DNA of 64,000 bases. Source: Chitinivibrionales bacterium (GTDB lineage Bacteria > Fibrobacterota > Chitinivibrionia > Chitinivibrionales > WJKA01). Positions 1-10,235 of the stretch are shown here, in pieces. The stretch spans positions 36,620 through 100,619 of the forward strand of contig WJLZ01000141.1 of the NCBI GenBank assembly GCA_014728215.1, given 5' to 3'. Below the pieces are notes generated by a model, which ran no database searches, was not told the origin of the DNA, and worked only from the letters and a program-made list of their open reading frames with translations. The position numbers were made by a program, and so were the translations under genes. Position 1 is the stretch's first letter; every line of letters starts with the position of its first letter.

Positions 1-208
1 CAAATTCGAGCATGAGGATCGGGATTCCTGCGGTGATGAGTGCGACAAAATAGGGAATCAGGAATGCCCCCCCGCCGTTTTCGTAGACCACATAGGGAAA
101 ACGCCAAATATTTCCTAACCCTACTGCAGAGCCGATTGCTGCAAAGAGGAACCCAATTCCTGTTTGCCATTGCGGCCTGTCTCCACCGAAAAGATCTTCC
201 TGAGCCAT
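1..208 (-). CDS. Sodium-dependent transporter of the NSS/SNF family, 5' part only
   Basis: The reading frame starts at ATG 208 behind a good ribosome site (CTGGAGG) and runs off the left edge, so only about 69 N-terminal residues are visible. They contain the family signature [14 protein letters not shown] followed by NGGGAF, which is TM1 of the neurotransmitter:sodium symporter family (LeuT fold), where the unwound helix binds sodium and substrate. The protein would be an inner-membrane sodium symporter for amino acids or related small molecules; the substrate cannot be read from this fragment. It lies downstream of the HDOD gene on the same strand with a gap of about 145 bases, so co-transcription is possible but not shown. 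Family assignment is very secure. Confidence 0.9.
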   Translation of the reverse strand, partial: MAQEDLFGGDRPQWQTGIGFLFAAIGSAVGLGNIWRFPYVVYENGGGAFLIPYFVALITAGIPILMLEF

Positions 209-353
209 GAAACCTCCAGGGTTAAATTCGAAATCCGATCTCGCTGCAGCGGGACGAAATCCTGCACTTGCTGCGGTTTGAGATTTTAAGAAAATAATAA
301 GTGCAAAACCGCACGGAGGATAAGAATCGGGGGGGGTTGTGGTGTATGAGGGG

Positions 354-2213
354 CTATTTCAAATCATGGGACTCGATTTCAACGGTTTCGGGAGTGACGA
401 TTTTTTCCAGGTGATGGTCGATGGTATGAAGGAGCAAACGGAAATCGAGGTGTTTGCGGTTCAAAAAAAAGATATCGCTTCCCTTGAAACTTCTGGTCAT
501 TTCGAGGGCAGGAAGCGAATCGATACAGAATATTTTTAATACGTCGGGCTTTGTCTTCTCCTTTTCCTTAACCTCTTCCTCGTTAAATTCAATATCAAGG
601 GGCACTCCTTTTTCGGACATGAATATCACCACTTTGGCCTTTTGCTGAAGATCGGCCATGTATCGGCTGGTGGTTTTTACCGTATAGCCGGTGTTTTTAA
701 GCGCAAGTATCAGAGGATGAAAGGCAATATCCTTATTGAGAACAACAATAATTTCTTCCTTTTTTGCCGTATGCTCTGCTTTAGCGAGAAAAAGGTTTTT
801 CATGGAAAGGTTGAGGAATCTGCAGAGGAGATCAAGATTGCGAATTACCCCTGCAAAGAACCGGTGATCCGGTCCATGGGGAATATTAAGGTCTCTAAGC
901 ATCTCCTCAGGTATCTCATCGATAAATTCATCACAGCTGTGACCGAAATTCATGGCTTTGGCGATAATATTGGCAACAAAAACCGATTCCTGGATAATTT
1001 TATCATACATTGGTGTCGCTGCAAGGATTCTTTTTGAATTATGATGATTGAGCAGGGTCATTCCGATGGGATCGGGAAAATTCCATTTGTTGGCGAGAAA
1101 ATGGCCGAGTATAGCATGGGTAAAGCCAAGAAGCCGTTCTTCGGTTTCATGGAACGAAGTAACATTATTGGCGGTCTCTTCCAGAAGGCGGGAGAAAATG
1201 GTGTGAAAATTGATGTCCAGGGGGATTTTTCCCAGATCATGGACAAGACCTGCGATAAAGGCCAGTTCGGGACGAGGGTGCTTGATATCGGCACACAACT
1301 TCTCGGCGATCAGTGCGGTACAGAGCGAATGGAACCAGAACTCCTGCCTGCTGAAACCGTACCTTTTATGTACATCGGGAGTCAGATCTATCAGGGCAAG
1401 ACAGGCGAGAAGGTTGCGTGTTTCTCTGAATCCGAGCCGGACAACGGCATCGGCAATTTCGCTGATCGGTTTCCCCTGCCGCCGGGCATAATGGACCGAA
1501 TTGGCAACCCTGAGTATCGCAGCTGATGCTCCCGCATCGGTAGAGATACATTTCCCCAGCCCATTGCAGCAACTGCCGTCGGATTCAATGATATCAAGTG
1601 CCTTGATCACCGTAAAGGGAAAGACCCACTGCTTGCTGAGAGTCCGCTCTATTTCACCAAGTTTTTGTTCCTTTGATATATGTTTGTCGAGTAATTTCTC
1701 GGCGATTGCTTTCCGCAACGATTCATCGACATTCCGCATCCCCTCTTCTTGCTGCTGTGTCGTTTGTCCGCTGTGGGAAACCATCTGGGAAATCTTTTTC
1801 CGAATATCTTTAAAATGAAAGGGATACTCGATAATCCCGGTTGATTTGTAGAGCGCTTCGGCATGCCCCTCCTTACTGTCGAGAAGAATGTTTTCCAGTT
1901 TTGTCCGGAGATTCTGTGGTGTGATGAGCAGAATGGGCGTGTTTTTTGTACGTACCGATTTTTTCAACCGTGGAATGAGAAGAATATCTCGAGTATGGTC
2001 GGGGGTAACATCGATAATAACCAGGTCTGGAAGAAATTGATACGCCTTTATGGTTGCCAGGTAGGAGACATCAGCTTGGATCACCTGATAATTGCATTGC
2101 ATAAGACCAACGGTAAGAATATCCCGAATACGCTCTCTGGGCGAATAGAGCAGAATCAGGGGATCTGTTTTGGTCCCGCCGGTGATTTTTGTTTCGGTCA
2201 CTGAAGGATTCAC
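354..2213 (-). CDS. Receiver-HDOD signalling protein with a second, degenerate receiver-like C-terminus
   Basis: 619 residues, starting at GTG 2213 behind AAGGA. Residues about 18-145 form a CheY-like receiver with the probable phospho-acceptor Asp68 in VIIDVTP. Residues about 195-400 form an HDOD domain that keeps an HD pair (HDLGK, His325-Asp326), as in proteins related to HD phosphohydrolases. The last 120 or so residues again look like a receiver ([18 protein letters not shown]) but the acceptor Asp is absent. HDOD proteins act in regulation of motility, cyclic-di-GMP signalling or stress; the target is unknown. It is divergent from the giant surface protein gene at 2459, but no functional link is shown. 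Whether the HD pair is catalytic cannot be judged. Confidence 0.85.
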   Translation of the reverse strand: MNPSVTETKITGGTKTDPLILLYSPRERIRDILTVGLMQCNYQVIQADVSYLATIKAYQFLPDLVIIDVTPDHTRDILLIPRLKKSVRTKNTPILLITPQNLRTKLENILLDSKEGHAEALYKSTGIIEYPFHFKDIRKKISQMVSHSGQTTQQQEEGMRNVDESLRKAIAEKLLDKHISKEQKLGEIERTLSKQWVFPFTVIKALDIIESDGSCCNGLGKCISTDAGASAAILRVANSVHYARRQGKPISEIADAVVRLGFRETRNLLACLALIDLTPDVHKRYGFSRQEFWFHSLCTALIAEKLCADIKHPRPELAFIAGLVHDLGKIPLDINFHTIFSRLLEETANNVTSFHETEERLLGFTHAILGHFLANKWNFPDPIGMTLLNHHNSKRILAATPMYDKIIQESVFVANIIAKAMNFGHSCDEFIDEIPEEMLRDLNIPHGPDHRFFAGVIRNLDLLCRFLNLSMKNLFLAKAEHTAKKEEIIVVLNKDIAFHPLILALKNTGYTVKTTSRYMADLQQKAKVVIFMSEKGVPLDIEFNEEEVKEKEKTKPDVLKIFCIDSLPALEMTRSFKGSDIFFLNRKHLDFRLLLHTIDHHLEKIVTPETVEIESHDLK

Positions 2214-2370
2214 CTGTTAAGTCCTTGAAATTATTTCGGTTGGAAAAAGGGTTGTTTTTGCGCTCACCAGTTACTTGAAATATACCCTGGTGGGTGGTAT
2301 AATATTGATTGCCTTAATTGTAACTAATAGTATCATATTAATGACAGAGATTCCAGCAAAAATCATTTCC

Positions 2371-2413
2371 TGTGACTTAAATCACAGCACAACTCACCGG
2401 ATCGGGATATAAT
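2371..2413 (+). promoter_or_regulatory. CRP-type operator and -10 box in class II spacing
   Basis: A perfect TGTGA-N6-TCACA palindrome (TGTGACTTAAATCACA, 2371-2386) lies upstream of a perfect TATAAT (2408-2413). With transcription starting about 7 bases after the -10 box, the palindrome centre falls at about -41.5, the spacing of class II CRP/FNR-activated promoters. No good -35 hexamer is present, as expected for an activator-dependent promoter. A ribosome site AGGAG (2446-2450) precedes the ATG at 2459. The regulator is inferred from the site only. Confidence 0.6.
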
Positions 2414-2458
2414 TGAGAGGATGTATTAACACCTCTTTCATTTTCAGGAGAACAAATA

Positions 2459-5400
2459 ATGGCTGACCAGAAAAACAGCGGATACACCAGGCTCCTTATT
2501 GCAGCATTCTTTCTTGCAGGAGCACTTTCGACCTTTGCGCAGGATTCAACCTATACCATTACCGACTCGTGCAACAAAGCCTATGCACGCGTGGCGGTAA
2601 AAGATTCGACCGGTGCTCCTGAGAGTGAAATACAAGCCGTGGTCTTTGTACGCCGGGAATCGGGGAGGAAAATCGAAGCATTCAGGGAAAGCGAAAATAT
2701 CTTTTCGATCCCGGAGCTTCCTTGCGGCACCTACGACATTTATTTGCCGGCATCTAAATATCCCGCGCAATTTTACAATCCCGCACAAAACACATCCCAA
2801 CCGGAATACGGCGTCTGGATCGGCGATACGGATACTCTTTATCTTGATATTTACATGACCATGGCAATCTCTTTTGACGGCAGTATTTCGGGATATATCC
2901 AGGACAGCACCATGCTGCCTGCATCGGGCACGGCAGTTGAACTCTATTCGCCTTCAGATCTAACCGCCCCGCAGTTTACGTCAACGACCGATTCCTTGGG
3001 ATGGTTTACTTTTGCCCGGCTTCCGGAGCCATCCTATTACCTGAAAATACCGGCAACAGGCGGCTATCCCGACCAATGGTTCACCCACAACGGCAATACC
3101 GGTTCGCCATCATCGACTATATCATCATCCACCTATGGGGAAATCTATGTAGAACTCGCACCGAACCCGCCAATGGCAACATCGGTAATCTACTTTGTCA
3201 TGCGTGATGAAAACGGATCACCCTATTATGGTACCGAACATATCGAATTGCACAACAATTTCAAGGGAATTTATTACGGTACCGAAAAACTTTACAACAA
3301 AGATACACTCGAAGCCCGTAACCTTCTTCCTGGTAACTATGAAGTGGCAATCTATTCTTCCTATCCGACTCAGTTCTGGCATGCAAATGCTAACACATCC
3401 CGCCCCGATACTTCTTTGCCGGTGGCTGAGAGTGATACTATGGTTATTCCCGTTACCATGAATCCCAATCCTCAACATATGGTCACCATTATGGGTTCCC
3501 TGTTCGACAGTCTGTCGGGCCCGGCCTCTTCAATGACCCTGAGTCTCTGCGATGTTAAAGATCCGAGCCGGACAATCTACACGGCGTTAAGTGATCGGGA
3601 GGGAAATTATGTATTTCCTGATATCAACGAAACAGAATACTACCTGAAAATTGAAGGCGCCGGGTATCCCACCCAGTGGTGGTGCCAAAATTATTCATCT
3701 CCATCAACCGCTCCCTTTTGTCCATTCTGGGTGCACGACAGCATGCATAATTATATTTATCTAACCCAGGCCCCGGTTGCGGCGAATGGATATCTGAGCT
3801 GTGTTCTTACCGATGAAAAGGGTATCGCGGTCTCAAATGTCAATAACATTCAACTGAGGTCCACCGATAATTCGGGCCTGTATAAGGACGGCGCCTCTGT
3901 TTCGGAGGGAAAATATGAATTCGCCAACCTCCCCCAGGGTGAATATCAGATAGAAATCTGCGCCGACTATTATCCCTGCCAGTATTATGATCCAAAGGGC
4001 AACACCTCGGAACCCGACTATTTTTTCAATCTTTCGGGAACCGATTCGATGACACTTGAAATCGTTATAACTCCGGCCCCGATTTTCAAAGGGGCTATCA
4101 AAGGACATCTGGAATCGGATCCAAATGATGGATCCATTATCAGCGGGGCGACAATTTCACTCTATTCCCCTGCCGATACAACACAACCAGCCTTCACTTC
4201 TTCTACCGATTCTACAGGAAGATTTGTATTTGACAACTTACCTGAGCGTGAATATTTTATCAAAGTATCCCCTTACGGGCAGTATCCCGAACAATGGCTG
4301 GGCTATAATAATTCCAGTACCCAAGAGGCTGTTACTCCTGTATACGCAGATCCTTACACGGATTCATGGTACACGCTTTCCCTGAATCCATCGGTGGGCC
4401 CCATGCTCACGGTGACGGTTAAGGATTCTGCGGGAGAACAATTGTATGCTCATGATGTTTTTCTCTATGAGGAGGGAACCGGCCAGACTTATCATGGTAT
4501 GCAATCGTATAGTAAATCTACCGGCGAAAGCAACATGACATTCTTTTTTGAGGATATTCCTCAAGGCACCTACGCCTTGCATGTGGCGTCCGACCGGTAT
4601 CCTCCTCAATTTTACAACCCATCGGGCAACACTCCTGAACCAAGTTACGTTTTCCCCGTGAGTCCGGACTCCGCTGTGGTTATCGAAATGTATTTGACCT
4701 ACGATAAAACGCAGCCGATAGCCCCTTCTTACGGTGGTGCAATCAGCGGCATGGTAACTGATAAATCGACCGGCACAGGTATTCCTTATGCGTATGTGGG
4801 CGTTGTTTACGGTGAAAAGGATATGGATTTCAATCCGAGCGAGTATGGGGCGATGTTTTCGGCAAAAACCGACAGCACCGGATCGTACACGATCGGGGGA
4901 ATTGAGGCCGGCTCTTATTTTGTCTATGCCCTTACTCCTGGGAAAAATTATGTGCCCCAGTTTTATCAGGCTGTTGATAATTCCCGCAATGCACGGATTC
5001 TCACTATTGTCGACTCCAATAAAATCGAGAACATAGATTTCATTCTGCGGCAGGGCGCTATTCTGGCCGGTCGTGTTTCGATGAAAGACGGGACACCGGC
5101 TGCTGAAGCAGGAGTCAGTCTGCACGGTCATGATATCAATATCTGGCGCAATACCGTTACCGATTCGCAGGGACGATATGTCTTCAGAGGACTGCTTTCA
5201 GGCACCTATTCACTCAATGCTCGGGGCAATGGCTATTTCCCGTCAACCGATACCATTTTTCCCGAGTATACACTCACCGAAGGCGACAGTATCGAAGCAG
5301 GCGGTCTCATGGTGGAAGCAGGTGGAATTCTTAGGGGTATGGTGACTATGCAGACGACCTCAAACGATCCTTCAGGGTACGGCATGCCTTTCCGCATTTA

Positions 5401-8400
5401 CCTTTACCCGGATTCATCACAGGACGATGGAAAGATGCTATGGCCCCGCGAAATGCTTCATGCCCGCACGGAATCCGGCGGCTATTATAATGCCGATATG
5501 ACCCGTCCGGGTGACTGGCGTATGGTTTTTGTTCCCTATCAATCGCATACAATCACCGAAACGACCACTACCTCGAACACAAATTTTATCCAAGGCAACG
5601 GATGGTCCCTCGCACAGACTGCGACCGGCCTATCGCAATCGCCGCTGTTTACCGTATCTTCACGGGACACCACAATGATAAATGTTGCATTTCGAAAGGG
5701 ATATTCGGTTTTCGGCTCTGTTTCTACCGAAGATGGCGCTTATGTGAGCACCCGCGATTTAAATCAGCAGATCGGTTTTCACTGCAATGTTTTTGTCAAG
5801 GAAAACGATTCGTATTATCTGATTTCCGAGGGGCACATGCGGTCCGACGGCAAGTTTGAAATTCCGGGCCTTATCGACGGCAAAGATTATTATATCAGCG
5901 CGGGGGCGGACGGTTATCCACATCAGTTCTGGTCTCCCACCGGCGCCAACAACACCGAGCCAAAGGAGCCATACCACTTTTCGACTACCAGTTTCATTCC
6001 CCTGAAAATCGTACTCGAATCCAATCCCGAAGGGTATTATCCTCACCACTACGAGCCGGTATCAATCCACTCCTTTGTTGATTCGCTGAATCAGTTCTGG
6101 GTTGAGATGCAAATCGACCGGAGTCTCGACCTGGATTCGCTCACCCTTTTCAGCACCGATGAATCGGGCGTGGTTTCAAAAGTATACTCAACGGTTCTCG
6201 ACAGCTCACGCTCTAAATTCAAATGGCGGGAGACACGCAACAGTTATTCGGTCCAGTACCGGTATATTGCACTGGCATACGGACCGGAAGCGTCATACAG
6301 GTCTTCGATTTTATACTATGATCTGCAAAACAGCCGGACAGTGCCCGACGATTCATTGTGGCTCGATGTATCAGGCCGCCCGTTTGGTATCCAAATAACC
6401 TGGGGCGCCGGAAAATCCTATGAACCTCTTGAGACGGATACTATCCTCATTTACCGGCGCCCCGCAGGCGCCACCAACTGGAACGAACTCCATCGCCGGG
6501 TAGCCTGGGACCAGTGGCTTGATGATCACGAGTGGGATGACCGCAATGATTCGGGCGTAACCTATCAGTATAAGGCGGGACTCCTTTACAAGGGTACAAT
6601 TGCCAGATGGTCGCCGGTTATTTCTTTTACCATAAGCGACCAGTTTATAGACCAACTTGCCCGGGGTGAGGAGCTTTTGGTGGGTCCGAACAGGCGCTAC
6701 ACCACAATTCAGGAAGCGATCAATGCAGCTGAAGATTATGACCGGATTATCGTAGAACAGGGTGAATACATCGAAAACCTCTCTATCGGTACCAAAAAGA
6801 TCGAACTCAACGGCATGTGGAACGACAACAAGCCACCCATAATCAATGGAAACGGCGGCACCGGCATTTCAATCGACTTTACCGCCGGTTCGGGGCAAGA
6901 CTGGTATGAACGGTGTCGAATCTTCGGATTCAAATTCAAAAACTGTGCAGTTGCTGTCAAGACAGGAAGCGAAGTTGAGATCTCTCAATGTTTGTTTGCA
7001 GGCGGTTCAGGTGTTGTTGTCGATATCGACAGTGCGGCTATGACGGCGGCAGTAAAAAGCGACCCCTTTGCTCCTGCTGAGATCCATGCCAACCTGTGGG
7101 CCTGTACTTTCATCGGGAAATCCACCACCGACAAGGCGATTACCCTTACGGCGAAAGGTCCGGCGGTTTCGAATGATTCACTCCCTTCCGATCAATTCAT
7201 GGGGCCGATTTCGACTGTCCCGCCCATGATCATGCGGTCCAATGCCCATATCGGCAATTCCATTTTCAGCGGCTATGGACCATCAACACCTTTTCAACTG
7301 CACCAGGCAACATTCCTTCATATGCATAATGCCGATTTCTGGCCTTCGAACAGTAAGCTGGCTGTTGAAAATATCGAACTCTCGGGCACGATTGTTTCTG
7401 TAGATCCACAATTTATTGATACGACCTTTTATCTGCTCTCCGCAACATCACCACTCAAGAGCAGCGCGTCCAATGGAGAACCGATGGGTTATGATTCATG
7501 GCATCATGAAGGACCGCCTGCCTATTATAACGATGCTCCGGGACCTGTTGAAAATTTCACGGCCGGTATGGCAAGTCTCGATGCAGTAGCACTTACCTGG
7601 TCCCCGCCGGCAGGATCGACCTCGATTGCATTCTATGCAGTATACCGGGTGGACGGCAATCCCGATCTCTGGTATGTTAGAAATGATTCGGAATGGGACA
7701 TGAAACAGGGGATGGATCAGGAACCCGACCCGATCGGGACAACAACCAAAACATCGTTTATTGACTCTACGGTAACGCCGGGCGCCAAATATATCTATGC
7801 GGTTGCGGCTATCGATGCGGATTCGAACCACGGCGAGATCCGTCTCCCCTATCCGCCTCCCCTGGAGAATTATATCGTGGAAGTTGGTTATGGCGCCTGT
7901 AGTAAAATTCAATCGATACCCCTGAAAGGCAAGCAGTGGCACATGATCGGCCCTTGGGGACTGGGTTCAATTACTCCGCCGGTATCGGAGAATCGGCATA
8001 TTTACCGGTGGGACGACACTAAAACTCCGGATAAGCTTTACGATCAGTATATTTCATCATCCACAATGAAAAGCGGCAAAGGTTACTGGTTTTTCAGCGA
8101 GACCGATACGACGCTCAATATTACCAAAGCGTTTTACGACAGTCTGGCGCAGCAACGTGGCGGCGTTCAGATCGAGTTGAAACATGGAGAAAGCGGCTGG
8201 AACCAGATCAGTTCACCCTATCCCTTTCCTGTGGCTCCCGACTGGCTTCAATCGTTCCAGCCCAATGCCTGGGTCGGCGGGACTGAAGGATACACCGGTG
8301 ATGTGCGGTATCTCAAGCCCTGGCAGGCGGTGTGGGTCTATACTCCCCGTGACACGGTGCTGACTATCGAGGGAAAAGCATATATTCCAACGATGCAGCC

Positions 8401-9199
8401 CCTTGCTAAAACCAAAAAACAGACCTTCTGGGAAGTACAGGTTTCACTCGCCGGACCGTCAACAAAGGACCAGAACAATTACCTGGGAGTTCTCCCGCCG
8501 CACCTTGCAAAATCCACAACCGCCCATCGCATGGAACCACCGCCGGCATTCGGGTACCCGAATGTTTACTTTGTAAAATGTGGTGATGCAGCTCAGGCAG
8601 CGCTCAATCCTGAAGAACGGCTGGCGCGGCACTATAAAGCTTCTGCCGAAATCCCCAACGGTAAACTCGAATGGATGGTCGGCATGTCACCGTCAGACAA
8701 AGAAACCAGCCTCAAGTTCGATGGCCTTACACAGGTCCCCGACCCCGTACTGGTATTCTGGGTCACCAATGATACGGCAATCAATCTGCGGGAAACCGAC
8801 GAAATAACCATGCCGCCCCACGATAATTCACGCTACGGTTATGTGGTGGCGACGGCAAATCCACTGGATATCGCACTTTACACCGGAAAGTTCCATCTTC
8901 GGAAAAATTTCCCCAATCCTTTCGGAAATATCACTACCCTCGAGTACGTGGTTCCCTATGCCTGGAATAATAACGGTTCCAAAGCGGCCGGGGAATTCCG
9001 TGACCTCTCGCTGAAAGTCTATGATATCAAAGGACGGTGTGTCGCCACCCTGACCGAGGGCAAGGTGAAAGTCGGTATTCACCGGACAGTCTGGAACGGC
9101 ACAAGCAGTTTCGGCAAGAACGTCGCTACCGGTTTTTATATCGGACGGCTTATGACAAAGGGATTTCATAAGACCATTAAGATGATGAAGGTTAAATAG
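2459..9199 (+). CDS. Giant secreted surface protein: carboxypeptidase-regulatory-like repeats, beta-helix, FN3, C-terminal sorting domain
   Basis: 2246 residues. An N-terminal signal peptide ends near AGALSTFAQ. Residues about 30-1190 are tandem beta-sandwich modules of the carboxypeptidase-regulatory/Cna-B-like type. About nine carry a recurring signature YPxQ[FWY][WY] followed by an N[TS] turn and a Pro (for example YPAQFYNP, YPTQFWHA, YPPQFYNP, YPHQFWSP). A fibronectin-like stretch follows, then a right-handed beta-helix beginning RRYTTIQEAINAA (about 1409-1660), an FN3 domain (about 1695-1790), a Trp-rich module, and from about 2144 a FlgD/type A sorting-like domain (NFPNPFGN ... ending KMMKVK). 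It is probably exported and held at the surface for adhesion or polysaccharide contact; no catalytic site is evident. It is monocistronic, behind the CRP-like promoter. Confidence 0.85.
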   Translation: MADQKNSGYTRLLIAAFFLAGALSTFAQDSTYTITDSCNKAYARVAVKDSTGAPESEIQAVVFVRRESGRKIEAFRESENIFSIPELPCGTYDIYLPASKYPAQFYNPAQNTSQPEYGVWIGDTDTLYLDIYMTMAISFDGSISGYIQDSTMLPASGTAVELYSPSDLTAPQFTSTTDSLGWFTFARLPEPSYYLKIPATGGYPDQWFTHNGNTGSPSSTISSSTYGEIYVELAPNPPMATSVIYFVMRDENGSPYYGTEHIELHNNFKGIYYGTEKLYNKDTLEARNLLPGNYEVAIYSSYPTQFWHANANTSRPDTSLPVAESDTMVIPVTMNPNPQHMVTIMGSLFDSLSGPASSMTLSLCDVKDPSRTIYTALSDREGNYVFPDINETEYYLKIEGAGYPTQWWCQNYSSPSTAPFCPFWVHDSMHNYIYLTQAPVAANGYLSCVLTDEKGIAVSNVNNIQLRSTDNSGLYKDGASVSEGKYEFANLPQGEYQIEICADYYPCQYYDPKGNTSEPDYFFNLSGTDSMTLEIVITPAPIFKGAIKGHLESDPNDGSIISGATISLYSPADTTQPAFTSSTDSTGRFVFDNLPEREYFIKVSPYGQYPEQWLGYNNSSTQEAVTPVYADPYTDSWYTLSLNPSVGPMLTVTVKDSAGEQLYAHDVFLYEEGTGQTYHGMQSYSKSTGESNMTFFFEDIPQGTYALHVASDRYPPQFYNPSGNTPEPSYVFPVSPDSAVVIEMYLTYDKTQPIAPSYGGAISGMVTDKSTGTGIPYAYVGVVYGEKDMDFNPSEYGAMFSAKTDSTGSYTIGGIEAGSYFVYALTPGKNYVPQFYQAVDNSRNARILTIVDSNKIENIDFILRQGAILAGRVSMKDGTPAAEAGVSLHGHDINIWRNTVTDSQGRYVFRGLLSGTYSLNARGNGYFPSTDTIFPEYTLTEGDSIEAGGLMVEAGGILRGMVTMQTTSNDPSGYGMPFRIYLYPDSSQDDGKMLWPREMLHARTESGGYYNADMTRPGDWRMVFVPYQSHTITETTTTSNTNFIQGNGWSLAQTATGLSQSPLFTVSSRDTTMINVAFRKGYSVFGSVSTEDGAYVSTRDLNQQIGFHCNVFVKENDSYYLISEGHMRSDGKFEIPGLIDGKDYYISAGADGYPHQFWSPTGANNTEPKEPYHFSTTSFIPLKIVLESNPEGYYPHHYEPVSIHSFVDSLNQFWVEMQIDRSLDLDSLTLFSTDESGVVSKVYSTVLDSSRSKFKWRETRNSYSVQYRYIALAYGPEASYRSSILYYDLQNSRTVPDDSLWLDVSGRPFGIQITWGAGKSYEPLETDTILIYRRPAGATNWNELHRRVAWDQWLDDHEWDDRNDSGVTYQYKAGLLYKGTIARWSPVISFTISDQFIDQLARGEELLVGPNRRYTTIQEAINAAEDYDRIIVEQGEYIENLSIGTKKIELNGMWNDNKPPIINGNGGTGISIDFTAGSGQDWYERCRIFGFKFKNCAVAVKTGSEVEISQCLFAGGSGVVVDIDSAAMTAAVKSDPFAPAEIHANLWACTFIGKSTTDKAITLTAKGPAVSNDSLPSDQFMGPISTVPPMIMRSNAHIGNSIFSGYGPSTPFQLHQATFLHMHNADFWPSNSKLAVENIELSGTIVSVDPQFIDTTFYLLSATSPLKSSASNGEPMGYDSWHHEGPPAYYNDAPGPVENFTAGMASLDAVALTWSPPAGSTSIAFYAVYRVDGNPDLWYVRNDSEWDMKQGMDQEPDPIGTTTKTSFIDSTVTPGAKYIYAVAAIDADSNHGEIRLPYPPPLENYIVEVGYGACSKIQSIPLKGKQWHMIGPWGLGSITPPVSENRHIYRWDDTKTPDKLYDQYISSSTMKSGKGYWFFSETDTTLNITKAFYDSLAQQRGGVQIELKHGESGWNQISSPYPFPVAPDWLQSFQPNAWVGGTEGYTGDVRYLKPWQAVWVYTPRDTVLTIEGKAYIPTMQPLAKTKKQTFWEVQVSLAGPSTKDQNNYLGVLPPHLAKSTTAHRMEPPPAFGYPNVYFVKCGDAAQAALNPEERLARHYKASAEIPNGKLEWMVGMSPSDKETSLKFDGLTQVPDPVLVFWVTNDTAINLRETDEITMPPHDNSRYGYVVATANPLDIALYTGKFHLRKNFPNPFGNITTLEYVVPYAWNNNGSKAAGEFRDLSLKVYDIKGRCVATLTEGKVKVGIHRTVWNGTSSFGKNVATGFYIGRLMTKGFHKTIKMMKVK

Positions 9200-9275
9200 G
9201 AAGAAGGGTTGAAAGTCGAAGGTTACAAGCTAAAGACTCAGTGCATCGCTTGCGACTTTCGACGTTCCTTCTTTC
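9199..9275. repeat. Inverted repeat between convergent genes, made of the short-repeat family
   Basis: A left arm (9199-9218, GGAAGAAGG then GAAAGTCG) pairs imperfectly with a right arm (9252-9275, CGACTTTC then CCTTCTTTCC). The right arm lies inside the 3' end of the phosphatidyltransferase gene and encodes its basic tail. The structure could end transcription from both sides, though no clean U-tract is present. The same GAAAGTCGAAGGTT wording recurs inverted near 19205-19250. Confidence 0.5.
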
Positions 9276-9876
9276 CATCGATTTCTCTTCCGCCTTTGAT
9301 GGCCTGATGAATTCTCTGGGCGACGGTGAACCAGGCTAAAGCAGAGAGAATGGCAAGACCGGGAAACATGGCACCTTGCCCAAGGAGAAGAAACAGGGAG
9401 AAGAGTATAAGACGTTCGGGGCGTTGGAGGATTCCTCTTGAGCAGTCGATACCAACGCCTTCACACCGAGCTTTAACATAACTGATCATCACTGAACCTG
9501 AAAATGCGATTAGCGCAAGATAGATATTCCACCGAGCCCAGGATGTCTGGGGGTTATGGACATAGAATATAATTAACCCGCCGAACCATGCTATTTCGGT
9601 TATTCTGTCGCAGGTTGAATCGAGAACAGCACCGAAAGTGGATTTTTGCCCGAATTCACGGGCCACCAGGCCATCCATCGCATCGATAACAGAGCCGACA
9701 ATAACAGGAATGAGCGCTATTTTCCACTTTTCCAAAACGATCAGGACGCCGGCGACACCAAAAAGAAGGGTTCCAGTGATTGTCAGCATGTTGGGATGAA
9801 TTTTCAAGACGGCCATTACCGAGGCAATCGGCTTTAACGTCTTATTTAACAAGGGCTTAAGATCTTCAAGCATCAA
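9238..9876 (-). CDS. CDP-alcohol phosphatidyltransferase (phospholipid synthase)
   Basis: 212 residues with about five hydrophobic segments. Residues 65-90 carry the complete family motif D-x2-DG-x2-AR-x8-G-x3-D-x3-D (Asp65, Asp68, Gly69, Ala72, Arg73, Gly82, Asp86, Asp90). These residues bind the metals and CDP-diacylglycerol. The enzyme moves a phosphatidyl group from CDP-diacylglycerol to an alcohol in the inner membrane. The acceptor could be glycerol phosphate or inositol phosphate. The sequence style (ECHP-type N-terminus LNKTLKPIASV, long C-terminal basic tail) fits the inositol-phosphate branch as well as PgsA, so no symbol is given. The last residues (KKERRKSQ) are encoded by the inverted repeat shared with the intergenic gap. 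Confidence 0.85.
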   Translation of the reverse strand: MMLEDLKPLLNKTLKPIASVMAVLKIHPNMLTITGTLLFGVAGVLIVLEKWKIALIPVIVGSVIDAMDGLVAREFGQKSTFGAVLDSTCDRITEIAWFGGLIIFYVHNPQTSWARWNIYLALIAFSGSVMISYVKARCEGVGIDCSRGILQRPERLILFSLFLLLGQGAMFPGLAILSALAWFTVAQRIHQAIKGGREIDGKKERRKSQAMH

Positions 9877-9995
9877 TCATTCCTTTTTGAGGGTACGCCT
9901 GCAGAAGGCACCATTATTGACTCATCAACGCTACCATATGTATTTTCAACCAGTTTAAAATAAATATATGTTAGAGAAAAGTGCAGGAGGCACCT

Positions 9996-10178
9996 ATGTC
10001 GAAAATTTGCGACAAATGCGGAAAACGTCCAGTTGCAGGAAGAACTGTATCTCACGCTCATAATGTGAATAAACGGACATTCTTTCCTAATCTTCGGACA
10101 GTCAAAGTCACCGAAAACGGTTCGGTTAAAAAAGTGAAAGTTTGTATGCGTTGCCTGAAAACCATGGCAAAGGCGTAA
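9996..10178 (+). CDS. rpmB: 50S ribosomal protein L28
   Basis: 60 residues from ATG 9996, preceded by AGGAGG at the right distance; a GTG 15 bases upstream lies within that ribosome site and is rejected. The sequence [11 protein letters not shown] ... SHAHNVNKR ... FFPNL is characteristic of L28, which binds 23S rRNA in the large subunit. Two CxxC pairs (CDKC near the start, CMRC near the end) mark the zinc-binding form of the protein. It stands alone, divergent from the CDP-alcohol phosphatidyltransferase gene, without the usual partner L33 (rpmG) next to it. Confidence 0.95.
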   Translation: MSKICDKCGKRPVAGRTVSHAHNVNKRTFFPNLRTVKVTENGSVKKVKVCMRCLKTMAKA

Positions 10179-10235
10179 GAACAAGCACACGAGCATACAA
10201 AATCAGAAATGATAGAGAGGTTTTTCGGTCCTTCC

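Noticed and set aside
4364..5131. Minus-strand frame of 255 codons inside the giant surface protein gene
   Set aside because: It lies wholly antisense to a well-supported secreted protein with clear modules; it has no family features or ribosome site.
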